Below are positions 34,027 through 44,501 of a stretch of DNA of 64,000 nucleotides, piece by piece (the first letter of the stretch is position 1; each line of letters opens with the position of its first letter). Origin of the DNA: Spartobacteria bacterium (GTDB lineage: Bacteria; Verrucomicrobiota; Verrucomicrobiia; Chthoniobacterales; UBA10450); NCBI GenBank assembly GCA_003134765.1, contig PLCM01000015.1, forward strand, positions 127,421-191,420. Direction: 5' to 3'. The position numbers and the translations under genes are program-made. The notes below the pieces were generated by a model, which was given only the letters and a program-made list of their open reading frames with translations, did no database searches and was not told the origin of the DNA.

Positions 34027-35547
34027 ATGCGAGCCGTGGAACTGACCGGCCAACCCTTGTCCCTCTCCCAGGTCGCGGAGATCGCCCGCGGAGGCACCTC
34101 GATTCAGATCGGGACGGGGGTCCATGGGCGCATCGAAGCCTCACGAAAAGTGATCGAGGAAATCGTCGCGAGGGGTGGCGTCGTTTACGGAGTCAGCACC
34201 GGGTTCGGCAAGCTGGCGGACGTTCACGTCGCCGCCGGCGAACTGCGGCAGCTACAACTGAATCTCGTCCGCAGCCACGCCTGCGGAATTGGAAACCCGC
34301 TCTCCCCGCCTGAGGTGCGTGCGATGATCCTGCTTCGAGCGAACGTGCTCGCCCTCGGATTGAGCGGCATTCGGCTGGAAGTAATCGAGCAGCTGTGTGG
34401 CCTTGTTAATCACGACATCATTCCGGTCATTCCCGAAAAAGGCTCGGTCGGAGCGAGCGGGGACCTGGCACCCCTGGCTCATTTGTCGCTGACGCTGATT
34501 GGGGAAGGGGAGGCTTTTTACAAGGGGGCGCGGTTGCCTGGCGGCGCCGCGCTTAATAAAGCCGGACTGCGGCCGGTGGTGCTTGAAGCAAAGGAAGGGC
34601 TCGCGCTCTTGAACGGCACCCAGGCCATGCATGCGGTCGGCGGCCTGGCGCTGTTTCGTGCGAAACGGCTGGCACGCTTGGCGGACATCGCCGGGGCCAT
34701 GAGTCTGGAGGCTTTGAAGGGAACGCCGACCGCCTTTGATCGGCGCATCCAGGAGGCGCGACCTCATCCCGGGCAACTGGCGGTGGCCGAGCACCTCCGT
34801 CATCTTCTGCGCGACAGCGAGATTCGCCAATCCCATCTCGCGAATGATCCCCGGGTGCAAGACGCCTATAGCCTGCGGTGCATGCCGCAGGTGCATGGCG
34901 CTGTGCGCGGCGCGTTGGATCATTGCGAAGCGGTTTTGGAAATCGAATCCGCCTCCGCGACGGACAACCCACTTGTGTTCGCGGAGAACGGTGACGTCCT
35001 GTCCGGCGGAAATTTTCACGGCGCGCCGCTCGCCCTGGCGCTCGACTATGCTGCCATTGCCCTGACCGACTTGATGAGTATCAGCGAACGCCGAACCGAT
35101 CGCCTCGTGAACCCCGATTCGAGCGAAGGCTTGCCGCCGTTCCTGACGCCGCATGCCGGGACCCATTCCGGATTCATGATTCTCCACGTGGCGGCGGTCG
35201 CATTGCTAAACGAAGCGAAGGTCCTCGCGCATCCCGCGAGCATCGACAATCTCCCGACCTCCGGCGGTAAAGAAGATCATGTCTCGATGGGAATGACGGC
35301 AGCGCTCAAGCTCCGGACGATCGTGGAGAACGCCGAGCACCTCCTGGCCATTGAGCTGTTGACGGCCGCCGAGGGGATCGAGTTCCGCAGACCTTTGAAA
35401 GCAGGCGTCGGCGTGGAAGAAGCGTACGCGCGCGTTCGCTCGATTTCCCCGGCGGTGGATACCGATCGATCCATGTCGGCCGATATCGCACTGGTGGCGG
35501 CGGCGATCCGCGACGGGATCTTCGACAGCGACACCCAGAAGCTATGA
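34027..35547 (+). CDS. hutH: Histidine ammonia-lyase
   Basis: HutH deaminates histidine to urocanate, the first step of histidine breakdown. The MIO cofactor forms from Ala143-Ser144-Gly145 in [27 protein letters not shown] and the C-terminal [16 protein letters not shown] motif are present. Length is 506 residues, as usual. The stop overlaps hutU by four bases. No HutC-type repressor gene is beside it. Confidence 0.96.
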   Translation: MRAVELTGQPLSLSQVAEIARGGTSIQIGTGVHGRIEASRKVIEEIVARGGVVYGVSTGFGKLADVHVAAGELRQLQLNLVRSHACGIGNPLSPPEVRAMILLRANVLALGLSGIRLEVIEQLCGLVNHDIIPVIPEKGSVGASGDLAPLAHLSLTLIGEGEAFYKGARLPGGAALNKAGLRPVVLEAKEGLALLNGTQAMHAVGGLALFRAKRLARLADIAGAMSLEALKGTPTAFDRRIQEARPHPGQLAVAEHLRHLLRDSEIRQSHLANDPRVQDAYSLRCMPQVHGAVRGALDHCEAVLEIESASATDNPLVFAENGDVLSGGNFHGAPLALALDYAAIALTDLMSISERRTDRLVNPDSSEGLPPFLTPHAGTHSGFMILHVAAVALLNEAKVLAHPASIDNLPTSGGKEDHVSMGMTAALKLRTIVENAEHLLAIELLTAAEGIEFRRPLKAGVGVEEAYARVRSISPAVDTDRSMSADIALVAAAIRDGIFDSDTQKL

Positions 35548-37211
35548 GCGGGCCTCGAATCATTCGCGCTCCGCGGGGGAGCGAAAAGAGCTGCAAAGGC
35601 TGGCATCAGGAAGCCGCGTTACGGATGTTGATGAACAACCTTGATCCCGATGTCGCGGAGAACCCGGACCGCCTGATCGTTTACGGCGGGACGGGTCGGG
35701 CGGCGCGCAGCTGGGAGGCGTTCGACGCGATCGTGCGGTCGCTCCGCGAACTGGAGAACGATGAAACGCTGCTCGTTCAAAGCGGCAAGCCCGTCGGCGT
35801 GTTCCGGACCCACGATCAAGCGCCAAGGGTTTTGATCGCGAATTCGAATCTGGTTGGCCATTGGTCCAACGCCACCGAGTTCAACCGCCTCGAGCGCCTT
35901 GGCCTGACCATGTACGGGCAAATGACCGCCGGCTCCTGGATCTACATTGGCAGCCAGGGAATCGTCCAGGGCACTTTCGAGACCTTCGCCGCGGCCGCCG
36001 TGAAGCATTTCGGCGGAACCCTGGCGGGCAGACTGATTGTCTCGGGGGGGATGGGCGGAATGGGCGGCGCGCAACCGCTCGCCGCGACCATGAACGGCGC
36101 GCGCTTTCTCGGCGTTGAGGTCGACGCGGCGCGGATCGAGAAACGGTTGAAGAGCGGCTACTGCGACGAAATTGCGCATTCCTTGGACGACGCGCTGCGC
36201 CGGTTGGAGGAAGCGGGCAAGAACAAGAAGGCGATCTCGGTTGGTCTGGTCGGGAATTGCGCGGATGTCCTGCCGGAACTGGTGCGACGTGATTTCGTTC
36301 CAGACATTCTGACTGATCAAACGAGCGCGCACGATGCGCTCAATGGCTATGTCCCAAACGGCATGACCCTGAAAGAAGCGCTCGCGCTTCGAACGAGCGA
36401 TCCTGAGAAATACATCGAGCGCGCGATGGATTCAATGGGTGCGCATGTGGAGGCAATGCTGGCGCTGCAAAAGAAAGGCGCGATCACATTCGATTACGGG
36501 AACAACATCCGCACCCAGGCGAAAAAAGCGGGGGTGGCGACCGCGTTTGATATTCCAGGCTTTGTTCCGGAATACATCCGGCCGCTTTTTTGCGAAGGGA
36601 AAGGGCCGTTTCGCTGGGTCGCGCTCAGCGGCGATCCGGAAGACATCGCGCGCACCGACCAGCTCGCGCTCGAAATGTTTCCGAAAAACAAAACGCTCGC
36701 GCGTTGGATGAAGCTGGCGAAGGAGCGCATTCATTTCCAGGGATTGCCCGCGCGCATTTGCTGGCTCGGGTTCGGGGAGCGCGCTGAATTTGGCATCGCC
36801 ATGAACGACCTGGTCAAACGCGGCGAAATCAAAGCGCCCATCGTCATCGGCCGCGATCATCTCGATACCGGCTCGGTCGCATCGCCCTTCCGCGAGACCG
36901 AAGGAATGATCGACGGTAGCGATGCGATTGCCGATTGGGCGCTATTGAATGCGCTCGTGAACACTGCGGCCGGGGCGTCGTGGATTTCCATCCACAATGG
37001 CGGTGGCGTCGGCATCGGCTACTCGCAGCACGCCGGCATGGTGGTGGTCGCGGATGGAACCGAGGAGTCTCGCCGCCGCCTCGAGCGCGTGCTCACGAGC
37101 GATCCCGGCGTGGGCGTTCTGCGTCATGCCGACGCCGGTTACTCCCGCGCGATCGAGTTCGCGGGTAAGCACGAGATCGATATTCCAATCCCACCGCCAA
37201 TTCGGGATTGA
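35544..37211 (+). CDS. hutU: Urocanate hydratase
   Basis: HutU converts urocanate to imidazolonepropionate using tightly bound NAD+. The 555-residue product starts [20 protein letters not shown]. It has [18 protein letters not shown], the NAD-binding [21 protein letters not shown] and [17 protein letters not shown]. It overlaps hutH, so the pair is translated together. Confidence 0.97.
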   Translation: MSGPRIIRAPRGSEKSCKGWHQEAALRMLMNNLDPDVAENPDRLIVYGGTGRAARSWEAFDAIVRSLRELENDETLLVQSGKPVGVFRTHDQAPRVLIANSNLVGHWSNATEFNRLERLGLTMYGQMTAGSWIYIGSQGIVQGTFETFAAAAVKHFGGTLAGRLIVSGGMGGMGGAQPLAATMNGARFLGVEVDAARIEKRLKSGYCDEIAHSLDDALRRLEEAGKNKKAISVGLVGNCADVLPELVRRDFVPDILTDQTSAHDALNGYVPNGMTLKEALALRTSDPEKYIERAMDSMGAHVEAMLALQKKGAITFDYGNNIRTQAKKAGVATAFDIPGFVPEYIRPLFCEGKGPFRWVALSGDPEDIARTDQLALEMFPKNKTLARWMKLAKERIHFQGLPARICWLGFGERAEFGIAMNDLVKRGEIKAPIVIGRDHLDTGSVASPFRETEGMIDGSDAIADWALLNALVNTAAGASWISIHNGGGVGIGYSQHAGMVVVADGTEESRRRLERVLTSDPGVGVLRHADAGYSRAIEFAGKHEIDIPIPPPIRD

Positions 37212-37292
37212 AGGCGGATTATCCAAACGCGGCTACGCCCAGGAAAGTCGGATACTTGCTCCTCTAGATGCCACCCGGTATACTTGCGTGTC

Positions 37293-37517
37293 ATGGCGAC
37301 AATGATTGAAGTCGAGAGACTGGGGCTGGATTTGCCCGAGAGCCAGAGAGCAGTTCTGGCCGCCCATTTGCTCGGATCGCTTCCCTCTGTTTTGCACGAC
37401 GAAGACGAAGGGATCGCGGAGGCTCTCCGGCGCGATGCCGAATTCGGTGAGAACCCGGCGGTGGGTATGTCGGTCGAGCAACTCGATCACGAAATCGCAC
37501 GCCGCCACCGCAGCTAA
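37293..37517 (+). CDS. Addiction-module component (antitoxin) protein
   Basis: The 74-residue acidic, helical protein (ATMIEVERLGLDLPESQRAV, HLLGSLPSVLHDEDE, ending VEQLDHEIARRHRS) resembles the small addiction-module component family found upstream of RelE/ParE toxins. It overlaps the toxin start by one base (TAATG). An internal ATG at 37302 is an alternative start. It lies between hutU and ftcD. Confidence 0.75.
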   Translation: MATMIEVERLGLDLPESQRAVLAAHLLGSLPSVLHDEDEGIAEALRRDAEFGENPAVGMSVEQLDHEIARRHRS

Positions 37518-37765
37518 TGCGGCTCGTCCTTCAGCAAGCCGCTACGCGAGAACTCGCAGACGAATTCTATGCGGAGTTGCGCTTTGTGATGGGACAGGCC
37601 GCGATGAAGCCCGCACAGTTTTCAGTTCGCGAGCGAGACATTCGGCGCGCGAATCTGCGGCGATTTCCCTATCATTTTCTTTTCCGTGTCGTTGGAGATG
37701 TCGTTCGCATTCTGGTCGTCCGACATCATGGCAGGGACCCTGCCGTCGGAACCATGCGCCGATGA
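37517..37765 (+). CDS. RelE/ParE-type toxin, possibly shortened
   Basis: The C-terminal half matches the ParE fold (IRRANLRRFPYHFLFRVVGD then VVRILVVRHHGRDP). RelE-type toxins block translation by cleaving mRNA, while ParE types inhibit gyrase; this sequence does not decide between them. It is 82 residues. The first helix seems to run straight into the second (ATRELADEFYAEL), so about 15 residues may be missing. The end overlaps ftcD by four bases. Confidence 0.72.
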   Translation: MRLVLQQAATRELADEFYAELRFVMGQAAMKPAQFSVRERDIRRANLRRFPYHFLFRVVGDVVRILVVRHHGRDPAVGTMRR

Positions 37766-39447
37766 AAAAGGTCATCGAGTGCGTGCCGAATTTTTCCGAG
37801 GGGCGGGACCTCGATGTGATTCGGCCGATCACCGCGGCGATCGAATCAGTCGAAGGTGTCTCGCTCCTGAATGTCGATCCCGGCGCGAGCACCAATCGGA
37901 CGGTGATAACTTTTGCCGGAACCCCGGAGGCGGCAGTAGAGGCGGCTTTCCGCGGGATTCAAAAGGCCGCCGAGCTCATCGACATGCGCAAGCAAACCGG
38001 CGCGCATCCCCGCATGGGTGCGACTGACGTTTGCCCGTTCATTCCGGTGAGCAACGTTTCCTGGGAGGAAGCGATCGCGTGCGCGAAGGAATTGGGAAAA
38101 CGGGTGGGGGGTGAACTGAAAATTCCGGTCTACCTCTACGAAAAGGCGGCGAGCGGTCCCGCGCGTTCCAATCTCTCGATCATCCGGGCCGGTGAGTACG
38201 AAGGTTTCTTTGAGAAGATCAAGGATCCGGCGTGGAAGCCGGATTTCGGACCGGCCGTCTTCAACGAAAAATCCGGCGCGACGGTGATTGGCGCTCGCGA
38301 TTTTTTGGTCGCTTACAATGTGAACCTGAACACGAAAGCAGTTCGCCGGGCGACTGCGGTTGCCTTCGACGTGCGCGAGAACGGAAGGATCAAGACGGAG
38401 GGCGGCACGCCCACCGGCAAACCGGTGCTCGATTCGAACGGAGAACCGATGCGGGAGCCGGGAATGCTGAAGCATGTGAAAGCGATTGGCTGGTACGTCG
38501 AAGAATATGGTTTGGCGCAGGTCTCGATGAATCTGACGAATCTGGAGGAAACGCCACTCCATGCGGCATTTGATGCGTGCGTCGAATCGGCGAGCAAGCG
38601 CGGTTTGCGAGTGACCGGATCGGAAGTTGTCGGCATGCTACCGAAGAAATGCCTGATCGACGCGGGTCGATATTTTTTGCGAAAACAGAAATGGTCGGAG
38701 GGCGGATCGGAGGAAGACCTGATCGCCGTGGCCATCCGCTCGATGGGATTGAGTGAGTTGAAACCGTTCGATCCCAAAGAGAAGATTATCGAGTTCAAAA
38801 TGGAATCCGCCGTTACCAAGTCGCTGGTGAAAATGGACCTGCGAGAATTCTGCAACGAGACGTTGAGCGATTCGCCGGCGCCTGGCGGCGGCTCCGTCGC
38901 CGCCTTGATGGGCGCGCTCGGGGTTTCGTTAGGCGGGATGGTGGCCAATCTTTCCGCCGGTAAACGTGGCTGGGACGACAGGCTCAGCTACTTCAGTGAC
39001 TGGGCGGTGAAAGCACAGCAGCTCAAGGACGAATTGCTTTTCCTCGTGGATGAAGACACGGCGGCCTTCAACAGAGTCATGGCCGCGTTCGGCCTGCCGA
39101 AAGATTCCGCGGAGGAGAAAACAGCGCGTTCCGCCGCGATCCAATCCGCCAACACCTATGCGGCTGAGATCCCACTGCGGGTCATGGAAACGGCCTTCAA
39201 GGGCTACCTGCTCCTCGGGGAAATGGCCGAGAAGGGTAATCCGGCCTCGATCTCCGATGTCGGCGTGGGCCTCCTCGCCCTGCGCGGCTGCATCGAAGGC
39301 GCTGCCATGAATGTGCGAATCAATCTCGCCGGACTGAAGGACGATGGTATCAGATCGTCGCTCCAGGAAAAGGTGCGACGAATCTCGGGCGAATCGGAAA
39401 GCGAATTCAAACGGCTCCACGCGATCGTTGAAAGCAAGCTAGGCTGA
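37762..39447 (+). CDS. ftcD: Bifunctional glutamate formimidoyltransferase / formimidoyl-THF cyclodeaminase
   Basis: The N-terminal ~300 residues are the transferase that moves the formimino group of formiminoglutamate to tetrahydrofolate ([44 protein letters not shown]). From about residue 358 a cyclodeaminase domain ([20 protein letters not shown]) releases ammonia to give methenyl-THF. The 561-residue fusion is like the animal enzyme. The frame is open far upstream through the toxin gene, but family similarity starts at the ATG at 37762. It supplies the step missing between hutU/hutI and glutamate. Confidence 0.94.
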   Translation: MKKVIECVPNFSEGRDLDVIRPITAAIESVEGVSLLNVDPGASTNRTVITFAGTPEAAVEAAFRGIQKAAELIDMRKQTGAHPRMGATDVCPFIPVSNVSWEEAIACAKELGKRVGGELKIPVYLYEKAASGPARSNLSIIRAGEYEGFFEKIKDPAWKPDFGPAVFNEKSGATVIGARDFLVAYNVNLNTKAVRRATAVAFDVRENGRIKTEGGTPTGKPVLDSNGEPMREPGMLKHVKAIGWYVEEYGLAQVSMNLTNLEETPLHAAFDACVESASKRGLRVTGSEVVGMLPKKCLIDAGRYFLRKQKWSEGGSEEDLIAVAIRSMGLSELKPFDPKEKIIEFKMESAVTKSLVKMDLREFCNETLSDSPAPGGGSVAALMGALGVSLGGMVANLSAGKRGWDDRLSYFSDWAVKAQQLKDELLFLVDEDTAAFNRVMAAFGLPKDSAEEKTARSAAIQSANTYAAEIPLRVMETAFKGYLLLGEMAEKGNPASISDVGVGLLALRGCIEGAAMNVRINLAGLKDDGIRSSLQEKVRRISGESESEFKRLHAIVESKLG

Positions 39448-39458
39448 TCGTTTTTGCG

Positions 39459-40700
39459 ATGCTCGTCGCAATTCTTCACGCGGCCCAATTAGTGACGCTC
39501 GCCGGGCCCAAACGGCCACGGATCGGCGGCGAGATGCGTGATCTCGGAATCGTCGGCGATGGTGCCATGCTCGTTGAAGACGGCCAGGTCGTGCGAACCG
39601 GACCGTCGGGCGCAATTCAGAAAGTTTTGCCGCCCCAAACGCAGATCATCGACGCGAGTGGGAAAGTGGTCCTGCCCGGTTTCGTCGATGCGCACGCACA
39701 TCCGGTCTTCGCCGGGGATCGGGTTGACGAGTTCGAGATGCGCGCCCAAGGGGCGACGTATGAGGAGATCGCGGCGAGCGGCGGTGGCATCCGCTCAACG
39801 GTGCGCAAGACGCGGGCGGCGTCGGAAGATGAGTTGCTGGCGCAGGCGAAAAAACACGCCTCGTGGTTTCTCAAAGGGGGAACAACGACGGTCGAAGCGA
39901 AGTCCGGCTATGGGCTTACGGTCGAGGACGAGCTTAAGATTCTGCGCGTGATTCGCCGGTTGAACGCGGAAACGCCCCTAGAATTCGTGCCTACGTTTCT
40001 GGGCGCCCACGCGATTCCGGACGAATTCCGAGGCGCGCCGGAACAATATGTGGCGCTCGTCATTCACAAGATGTTGCCGCAGGTGGCCGACGAGCAACTG
40101 GCGGAAAACTGCGATGTTTTTTGCGAGCGGGGTTACTTCGACATAAGCGATTCGGAGAGGATCCTGCGCGCCGCCCAGGAACATGGGTTGCGACTGCGAA
40201 TGCATGTGGATCAGCTCACGAACTCGGGAGGAGCGTTCCTGGCGGCGCGACTGCACGCGGCAACTGCGGATCACCTGGAACAAATCCACGCAGCGGAAAT
40301 CGCGGCGCTCGCCGAGGCGGGCGTGCAGCCGGTGCTCCTGCCGGGTTCGGTTTACGCGTTGGGCAAAACTCGGTATCCCCCCGCGCGGGAGATGATCGAG
40401 GCCGGTCTCGCGGTCGTCATCGCGACCGATTTCAATCCCGGTTCGTCGCCGACGCCGTCGATGCCAATGGTGTTGTCGCTCGCTACGACCCAAATGAAAA
40501 TGACGCCGGCGGAAAGCGTGACCGCGGCAACGATTAACGCGGCCTACAGCTTGAATCGTGGCGACCGGATCGGCTCGCTCGAAACCGGCAAGCTGGCGAA
40601 TTTTGCGCTCCACGATTGCGTGGATTACCGGGAACTCGCCTACTATTTCGGGGTGTCCCACCTGCATTCAGTCTACGTGAGGGGCGAACAGGTCCTGTAG
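39459..40700 (+). CDS. hutI: Imidazolonepropionase
   Basis: HutI hydrolyses imidazolonepropionate to formiminoglutamate. The 413-residue amidohydrolase has the metal-binding HAHPVF (His79, His81), [28 protein letters not shown] and [20 protein letters not shown]. It closes the histidine operon. Its TAG stop is part of the GTAG foot of a downstream inverted repeat. Confidence 0.96.
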   Translation: MLVAILHAAQLVTLAGPKRPRIGGEMRDLGIVGDGAMLVEDGQVVRTGPSGAIQKVLPPQTQIIDASGKVVLPGFVDAHAHPVFAGDRVDEFEMRAQGATYEEIAASGGGIRSTVRKTRAASEDELLAQAKKHASWFLKGGTTTVEAKSGYGLTVEDELKILRVIRRLNAETPLEFVPTFLGAHAIPDEFRGAPEQYVALVIHKMLPQVADEQLAENCDVFCERGYFDISDSERILRAAQEHGLRLRMHVDQLTNSGGAFLAARLHAATADHLEQIHAAEIAALAEAGVQPVLLPGSVYALGKTRYPPAREMIEAGLAVVIATDFNPGSSPTPSMPMVLSLATTQMKMTPAESVTAATINAAYSLNRGDRIGSLETGKLANFALHDCVDYRELAYYFGVSHLHSVYVRGEQVL

Positions 40701-40817
40701 CCGCTTCGCTGGGCGAAATGTGGGCGGCGACAGTCGGGGCGCAAAGGCCCCTCCCACATTGGCGTCGCCCACCCGCCTTCGCGTTGCTTCGGCGCGGCAG
40801 GCAGGGTGACGGCTACA
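40696..40817. repeat. GTAG...CTAC inverted element after hutI
   Basis: The ends are TGTAGCCG and CGGCTACA, 122 bases overall, with an inner inverted pair GTGGGCGGCGAC/GTCGCCCAC. GTAG at 40697-40700 contains the hutI stop codon. This is REPIN-like architecture. Confidence 0.7.
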
Positions 40818-40838
40818 TTCGCGGCGAACGTATCCACT

Positions 40839-40912
40839 GGTAGGGACGGCGCGCCGCGCCGTCCGCAACGCGTTGGCAATTCCAACGGACGCCGCAGCGC
40901 GGCGTCCCTACC
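40839..40912. repeat. GTAG...CTAC inverted element, second copy
   Basis: GGTAGGGACGGCGCGC and GCGCGGCGTCCCTACC are near-perfect inverted ends, 74 bases apart overall. Inside is GTCCGCAACGCGTTGG/CCAACGGAC. It is 21 bases from the preceding element, so two different elements share the hutI-tig spacer. Confidence 0.75.
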
Positions 40913-40951
40913 TTGCGCGGTGCCCCGTGCGCCCGTAACGTCGCTCCGCAA

Positions 40952-42292
40952 ATGAAGGTAGAAGTTGAAAATGAGCCGCCGGGCATGGCGACGTTGCGGA
41001 TCGAATTGCCGCCGGAGGATGTGCGCAAGGAATGGGACGCCATTGCGAGCAATTACTCGCGGTACGCGCGGATTCCGGGCTATCGGGCGGGCAAGGCTCC
41101 GCGCCAGGTCATCGAAAAGAAGTTCCGCAAAGAGATTCAGGACGAACTGACGAAAGCACTCGTCTCGAAAAGCTATCACGAAGCGATCGCCGAAAAACAG
41201 TTGCGAGTGGTTTCGCTGGCCGATGTGGGCGACGTCGAATTCGGGGAGGACCGCTCGATGCGATTCCGTGCGACGGTGGTAACGGCTCCGGAGTTCGAGC
41301 TTCCCGATTACAAGGCCATTCCCGTCCAGTTGCCGGCGACGGCGGTGAACGAGGCGGAAGTGGATGCGGCGGTGGAGCGTCTACGCGACCAAGCAGCGGA
41401 TTTCGTTGATGTAAAAGAACGCGACCTCGCGATGGGGGATTTTGCCGTGATCGATTTCACCGGGGCGATCGATGGCGTGCCGATCAGCGAAATCGTGCCG
41501 GAAGCGAGCAAGAACCTGCATGGTGGAAAGAAGTTCTGGCTGCATCTGGCGCCGGAAAATTTCCTTCCGAAATTTTGCGAACAGATCGTGGGGATGAAAT
41601 GGGGCGACACCCGGAGCGTCCAGGTGGAATTCCCGGCTGATTTTCCGGTCGCCGAGCTGGCGGAGAAAAAGGCCGATTACGCGGTCACTCTGAGCGAAAT
41701 CAAGGAGAAGGTCCTGCCAGCGGTCGATGATGCCTTCGCGGCAAAAATCATGCCCGAGAAAACGCTCGCGGAATTGCGCCATGCGATTGAGCACAATCTC
41801 GAGCGCGAAAAGGAACATGAGGTCGATCGGGCAAAGGAGCAGCAGATCGTGAAGTTTTTGCACGAACGCATCAGCTTCGATCTTCCGCCGCCGCTCCTGA
41901 AGAACGAAACGCGGCGGGCGCTGAATGAGTTGGTCCATCGCAATCGCGAACGCGGTGTGCCGGATGAATTGCTAAAAGGCAAGGAGAAGGAACTGATCGA
42001 AGGCGCCGGTTCGCTGGCCGCCCATCGGTTGAAGACGAACTTTATCCTGCATCGCATCGCCGAGGCGGAGAAGCTCGAGGTGACGCGTGATGAAATCGAC
42101 GACCGCATTCGCGAGCAGGCCGCGCACTACAATGTTTCGGTCGAAAAAATGAGGAAGGAATTTGAGGAAAACGACCGGATTAACGGTCTCGCGGAAGAGA
42201 TCCTGCTGGGTAAGACTCTTGATTTCCTGAAGGCGAATGTTACCGTCGAACCGACTCCCGAAACGGCGGCGGCCGACGCACCGCCACAATAA
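40952..42292 (+). CDS. tig: Trigger factor
   Basis: Trigger factor is a ribosome-bound chaperone docking on L23. From ATG 40952 it is 446 residues. The ribosome-binding signature is GYRAGKAPRQVIEKKF. The FKBP-like PPIase insertion starts near DLAMGDFAVIDFTGAIDG. The helical C-terminal arms run to the end. An upstream in-frame start at 40913 overlaps the repeat and is rejected. The tig-clpP-clpX order is common. Confidence 0.95.
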   Translation: MKVEVENEPPGMATLRIELPPEDVRKEWDAIASNYSRYARIPGYRAGKAPRQVIEKKFRKEIQDELTKALVSKSYHEAIAEKQLRVVSLADVGDVEFGEDRSMRFRATVVTAPEFELPDYKAIPVQLPATAVNEAEVDAAVERLRDQAADFVDVKERDLAMGDFAVIDFTGAIDGVPISEIVPEASKNLHGGKKFWLHLAPENFLPKFCEQIVGMKWGDTRSVQVEFPADFPVAELAEKKADYAVTLSEIKEKVLPAVDDAFAAKIMPEKTLAELRHAIEHNLEREKEHEVDRAKEQQIVKFLHERISFDLPPPLLKNETRRALNELVHRNRERGVPDELLKGKEKELIEGAGSLAAHRLKTNFILHRIAEAEKLEVTRDEIDDRIREQAAHYNVSVEKMRKEFEENDRINGLAEEILLGKTLDFLKANVTVEPTPETAAADAPPQ

Positions 42293-42295
42293 AGA

Positions 42296-42991
42296 ATGAC
42301 TGTTCCGAACAAAAATTTCTCACAATCCGTACTCATTCCGATGGTGGTCGAGCAGACCGGCCGGGGCGAACGGAGCTATGATATTTATTCCCGGTTGCTC
42401 AAGGACCGGATCATTTTCATCGGGACCTCAATCGACGACCACATCGCAAACCTCGTGATCGCGCAGTTGCTCTTTCTCCAGATGGAAGATGGAAAGAAGG
42501 ACATCAGCATCTACATCAACTCGCCGGGCGGCGTCGTAACGGCCGGGCTGGCGATCTATGACACAATGCAGTTCCTGACCTGCGACGTGAATACCTACTG
42601 CCTTGGAATGGCGGCCAGCATGGGCGCGGTCCTGCTTTGCGCCGGCACCAAAGGGAAGCGGTTCGCGTTGCCGAATTCCGACATCATGATCCACCAGGTC
42701 TCGGGTGGTGCCCAGGGCCAGGCAAGCGATGTTGAGCGCCAGGTCGAATACATGTTCAAGCTTAAGAAGCGCCTGATCAGGATCATCTCGCAGCATACCG
42801 GCAAGCCGGAGGACCAAGTTCGCCTCGATTCCGACCGCGATTATTACATGTCGGCGGCGGAAGCGAAGACCTACGGCCTCGTGGACGAGGTGATCAAATC
42901 ACGGAAGGAATCCAAGCTCCTCGACGGGGCCAGCCCCGAGGGTTCAACGGCGATCGCGGAGGCCGCTTTGCCCCGCAAAATCGAGGAATAA
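42296..42991 (+). CDS. clpP: ATP-dependent Clp protease, proteolytic subunit
   Basis: ClpP is the barrel protease fed by ClpX. The 231-residue product includes the catalytic Ser108 ([11 protein letters not shown]), His133 (MIHQVSGG) and Asp183 ([11 protein letters not shown]). The N-terminus [20 protein letters not shown] is typical. The C-terminal ~30 residues are longer than in the Escherichia coli enzyme. It sits four bases after tig and 24 bases before clpX. Confidence 0.97.
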   Translation: MTVPNKNFSQSVLIPMVVEQTGRGERSYDIYSRLLKDRIIFIGTSIDDHIANLVIAQLLFLQMEDGKKDISIYINSPGGVVTAGLAIYDTMQFLTCDVNTYCLGMAASMGAVLLCAGTKGKRFALPNSDIMIHQVSGGAQGQASDVERQVEYMFKLKKRLIRIISQHTGKPEDQVRLDSDRDYYMSAAEAKTYGLVDEVIKSRKESKLLDGASPEGSTAIAEAALPRKIEE

Positions 42992-43015
42992 AAGCTGCTC
43001 TTTTAGCCCCCTGAT

Positions 43016-44293
43016 ATGGCGCGCGCCTCCAACCTCACCATGTGCTCCTTCTGTGGCAAAAGCCACGCTGAGGTGCGCAAGCTCATCGCCGGCCCCGGCG
43101 TCTATATCTGTGACAGTTGCATCAACGTCTGCAAGAGCATCCTCGACAAGGAGCTGAACGAAGATGCTCGCCGCCAGTCATCGACTATTCGCGTTCCGAA
43201 ACCGGTGGATATCCGCCGTTCGCTGGACCAGTACGTCATCGGCCAGGACATCGCCAAGAAGACGCTGTCGGTCGCCGTCCACAATCATTTCAAACGGGTT
43301 TTGCAAAGCGTTCCGGCGGACTCGTCGGCTGCCTTTCAGCCGGACCCGTTTGCCGATGTCGAGATTGAGAAGAGCAATATCCTCCTGATCGGCCCGACTG
43401 GGTCGGGTAAGACTTTGCTGGCGAAAACCCTCGCGAAGATTCTCGATGTGCCGTTCTGCATCGCGGATGCGACCACATTGACCGAAGCCGGCTACGTCGG
43501 CGAAGACGTGGAGAATATTATCCTGCGGCTCTTGCAGAATGCCGATTACGACGTCAAACGCGCGGAGATCGGCATCGTTTACATCGACGAGATCGACAAA
43601 ATCGGGCGCAAGACAGACAACGTCAGTATCACCCGCGACGTTTCCGGCGAAGGGGTGCAACAGGCGCTCCTCAAAATTCTCGAAGGCAGCACCTGTAACG
43701 TCCCGCCCCAGGGCGGACGCAAGCACCCGCACCAGGAATATATTCAGGTCAACACGGAGAAGATTCTGTTTATCTGCGGCGGCGCTTTCGTGGGACTCGA
43801 CAAGATCGTGCAGAAACGGATTGGGCAGCGGACGATGGGGTTCAACAGCCCGACGCTCGAAGTGGAAGCAGCCCTGGCGCGGGAAGCGGTGCGGCATGTT
43901 GAGCCGGAAGATCTGCTTAGCTTCGGCATGATCCCGGAATTCATCGGGCGCTTGCCGGTCCTCAGCGCTCTCGACGCTCTCACTGAGGAAGAATTGGTCG
44001 CGATTTTGACGGACACCAAGAACGCGATGATCAAGCAGTACACCAAACTTTTTTCTATGGAGGGTGTTACCCTCAGCGTGGATAAGGGTGCTTTGAAGGC
44101 GCTTGCAGCCCAGGCTGTGACGAAAGGGACTGGCGCGCGCGCTTTGCGCTCGATGCTCGAGCGGATCATGCTCGAAATCATGTACGACGTTCCGAGCCGA
44201 GAGGACATCGCCGAGGTAACGATCACTCGCGCGGTGGTCGAAGGGAAGAAGCCGCCGATCATTCGCTTGAAGAAGCAGGAAAAAGCGGCGTAA
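43016..44293 (+). CDS. clpX: ATP-dependent Clp protease, ATPase subunit ClpX
   Basis: ClpX unfolds substrates for ClpP. The N-terminal zinc-binding domain has Cys10, Cys13, Cys32 and Cys35. Walker A is GPTGSGKT (126-133), Walker B is VYIDEIDKI, and a GFNS-type ClpP-docking loop ([11 protein letters not shown]) and [15 protein letters not shown] follow. It is 425 residues. A heptamer array follows the stop. Confidence 0.97.
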   Translation: MARASNLTMCSFCGKSHAEVRKLIAGPGVYICDSCINVCKSILDKELNEDARRQSSTIRVPKPVDIRRSLDQYVIGQDIAKKTLSVAVHNHFKRVLQSVPADSSAAFQPDPFADVEIEKSNILLIGPTGSGKTLLAKTLAKILDVPFCIADATTLTEAGYVGEDVENIILRLLQNADYDVKRAEIGIVYIDEIDKIGRKTDNVSITRDVSGEGVQQALLKILEGSTCNVPPQGGRKHPHQEYIQVNTEKILFICGGAFVGLDKIVQKRIGQRTMGFNSPTLEVEAALAREAVRHVEPEDLLSFGMIPEFIGRLPVLSALDALTEEELVAILTDTKNAMIKQYTKLFSMEGVTLSVDKGALKALAAQAVTKGTGARALRSMLERIMLEIMYDVPSREDIAEVTITRAVVEGKKPPIIRLKKQEKAA

Positions 44294-44310
44294 GGAAGGA
44301 GCGCTTCGCG

Positions 44311-44475
44311 CTCAACGTCCAACGTCCAACGTCCAACGTTGAAGGAGACATGCTATTTCATTTCTCGGCTTAGTACGTCCTATTGAGACGTAGCGTCTCC
44401 GATCGAAGCCGCTCTTTCTGAAGTTGAACGTTGAACGTTGAACGTTGGACGTTGAGCGTTGGACGTTGGACGTTC
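44311..44475. repeat. Period-7 inverted array (AACGTCC / GTTGAAC type)
   Basis: The left arm at 44313-44341 reads AACGTCC, AACGTCC, AACGTCC, AACGTTG. The right arm at about 44423-44475 reads GTTGAAC three times, then GTTGGAC, GTTGAGC, GTTGGAC, GTTGGAC, GTTCC. The two arms are complementary around an ~80-base centre. It lies between clpX and cinA and is the longest array in the window. Confidence 0.92.
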
Positions 44476-44501
44476 CAATCGCAACAAGTCGACAACGCGC
44501 G

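Noticed and set aside
37306-37761. N-terminal extension of ftcD
   Set aside because: It overlaps the toxin and antitoxin genes in another frame and has no formimidoyltransferase similarity before [13 protein letters not shown].
44311-44475. CRISPR array
   Set aside because: Units are 7 bases, contiguous and without spacers, and the arms are inverted; no cas genes are in the window.
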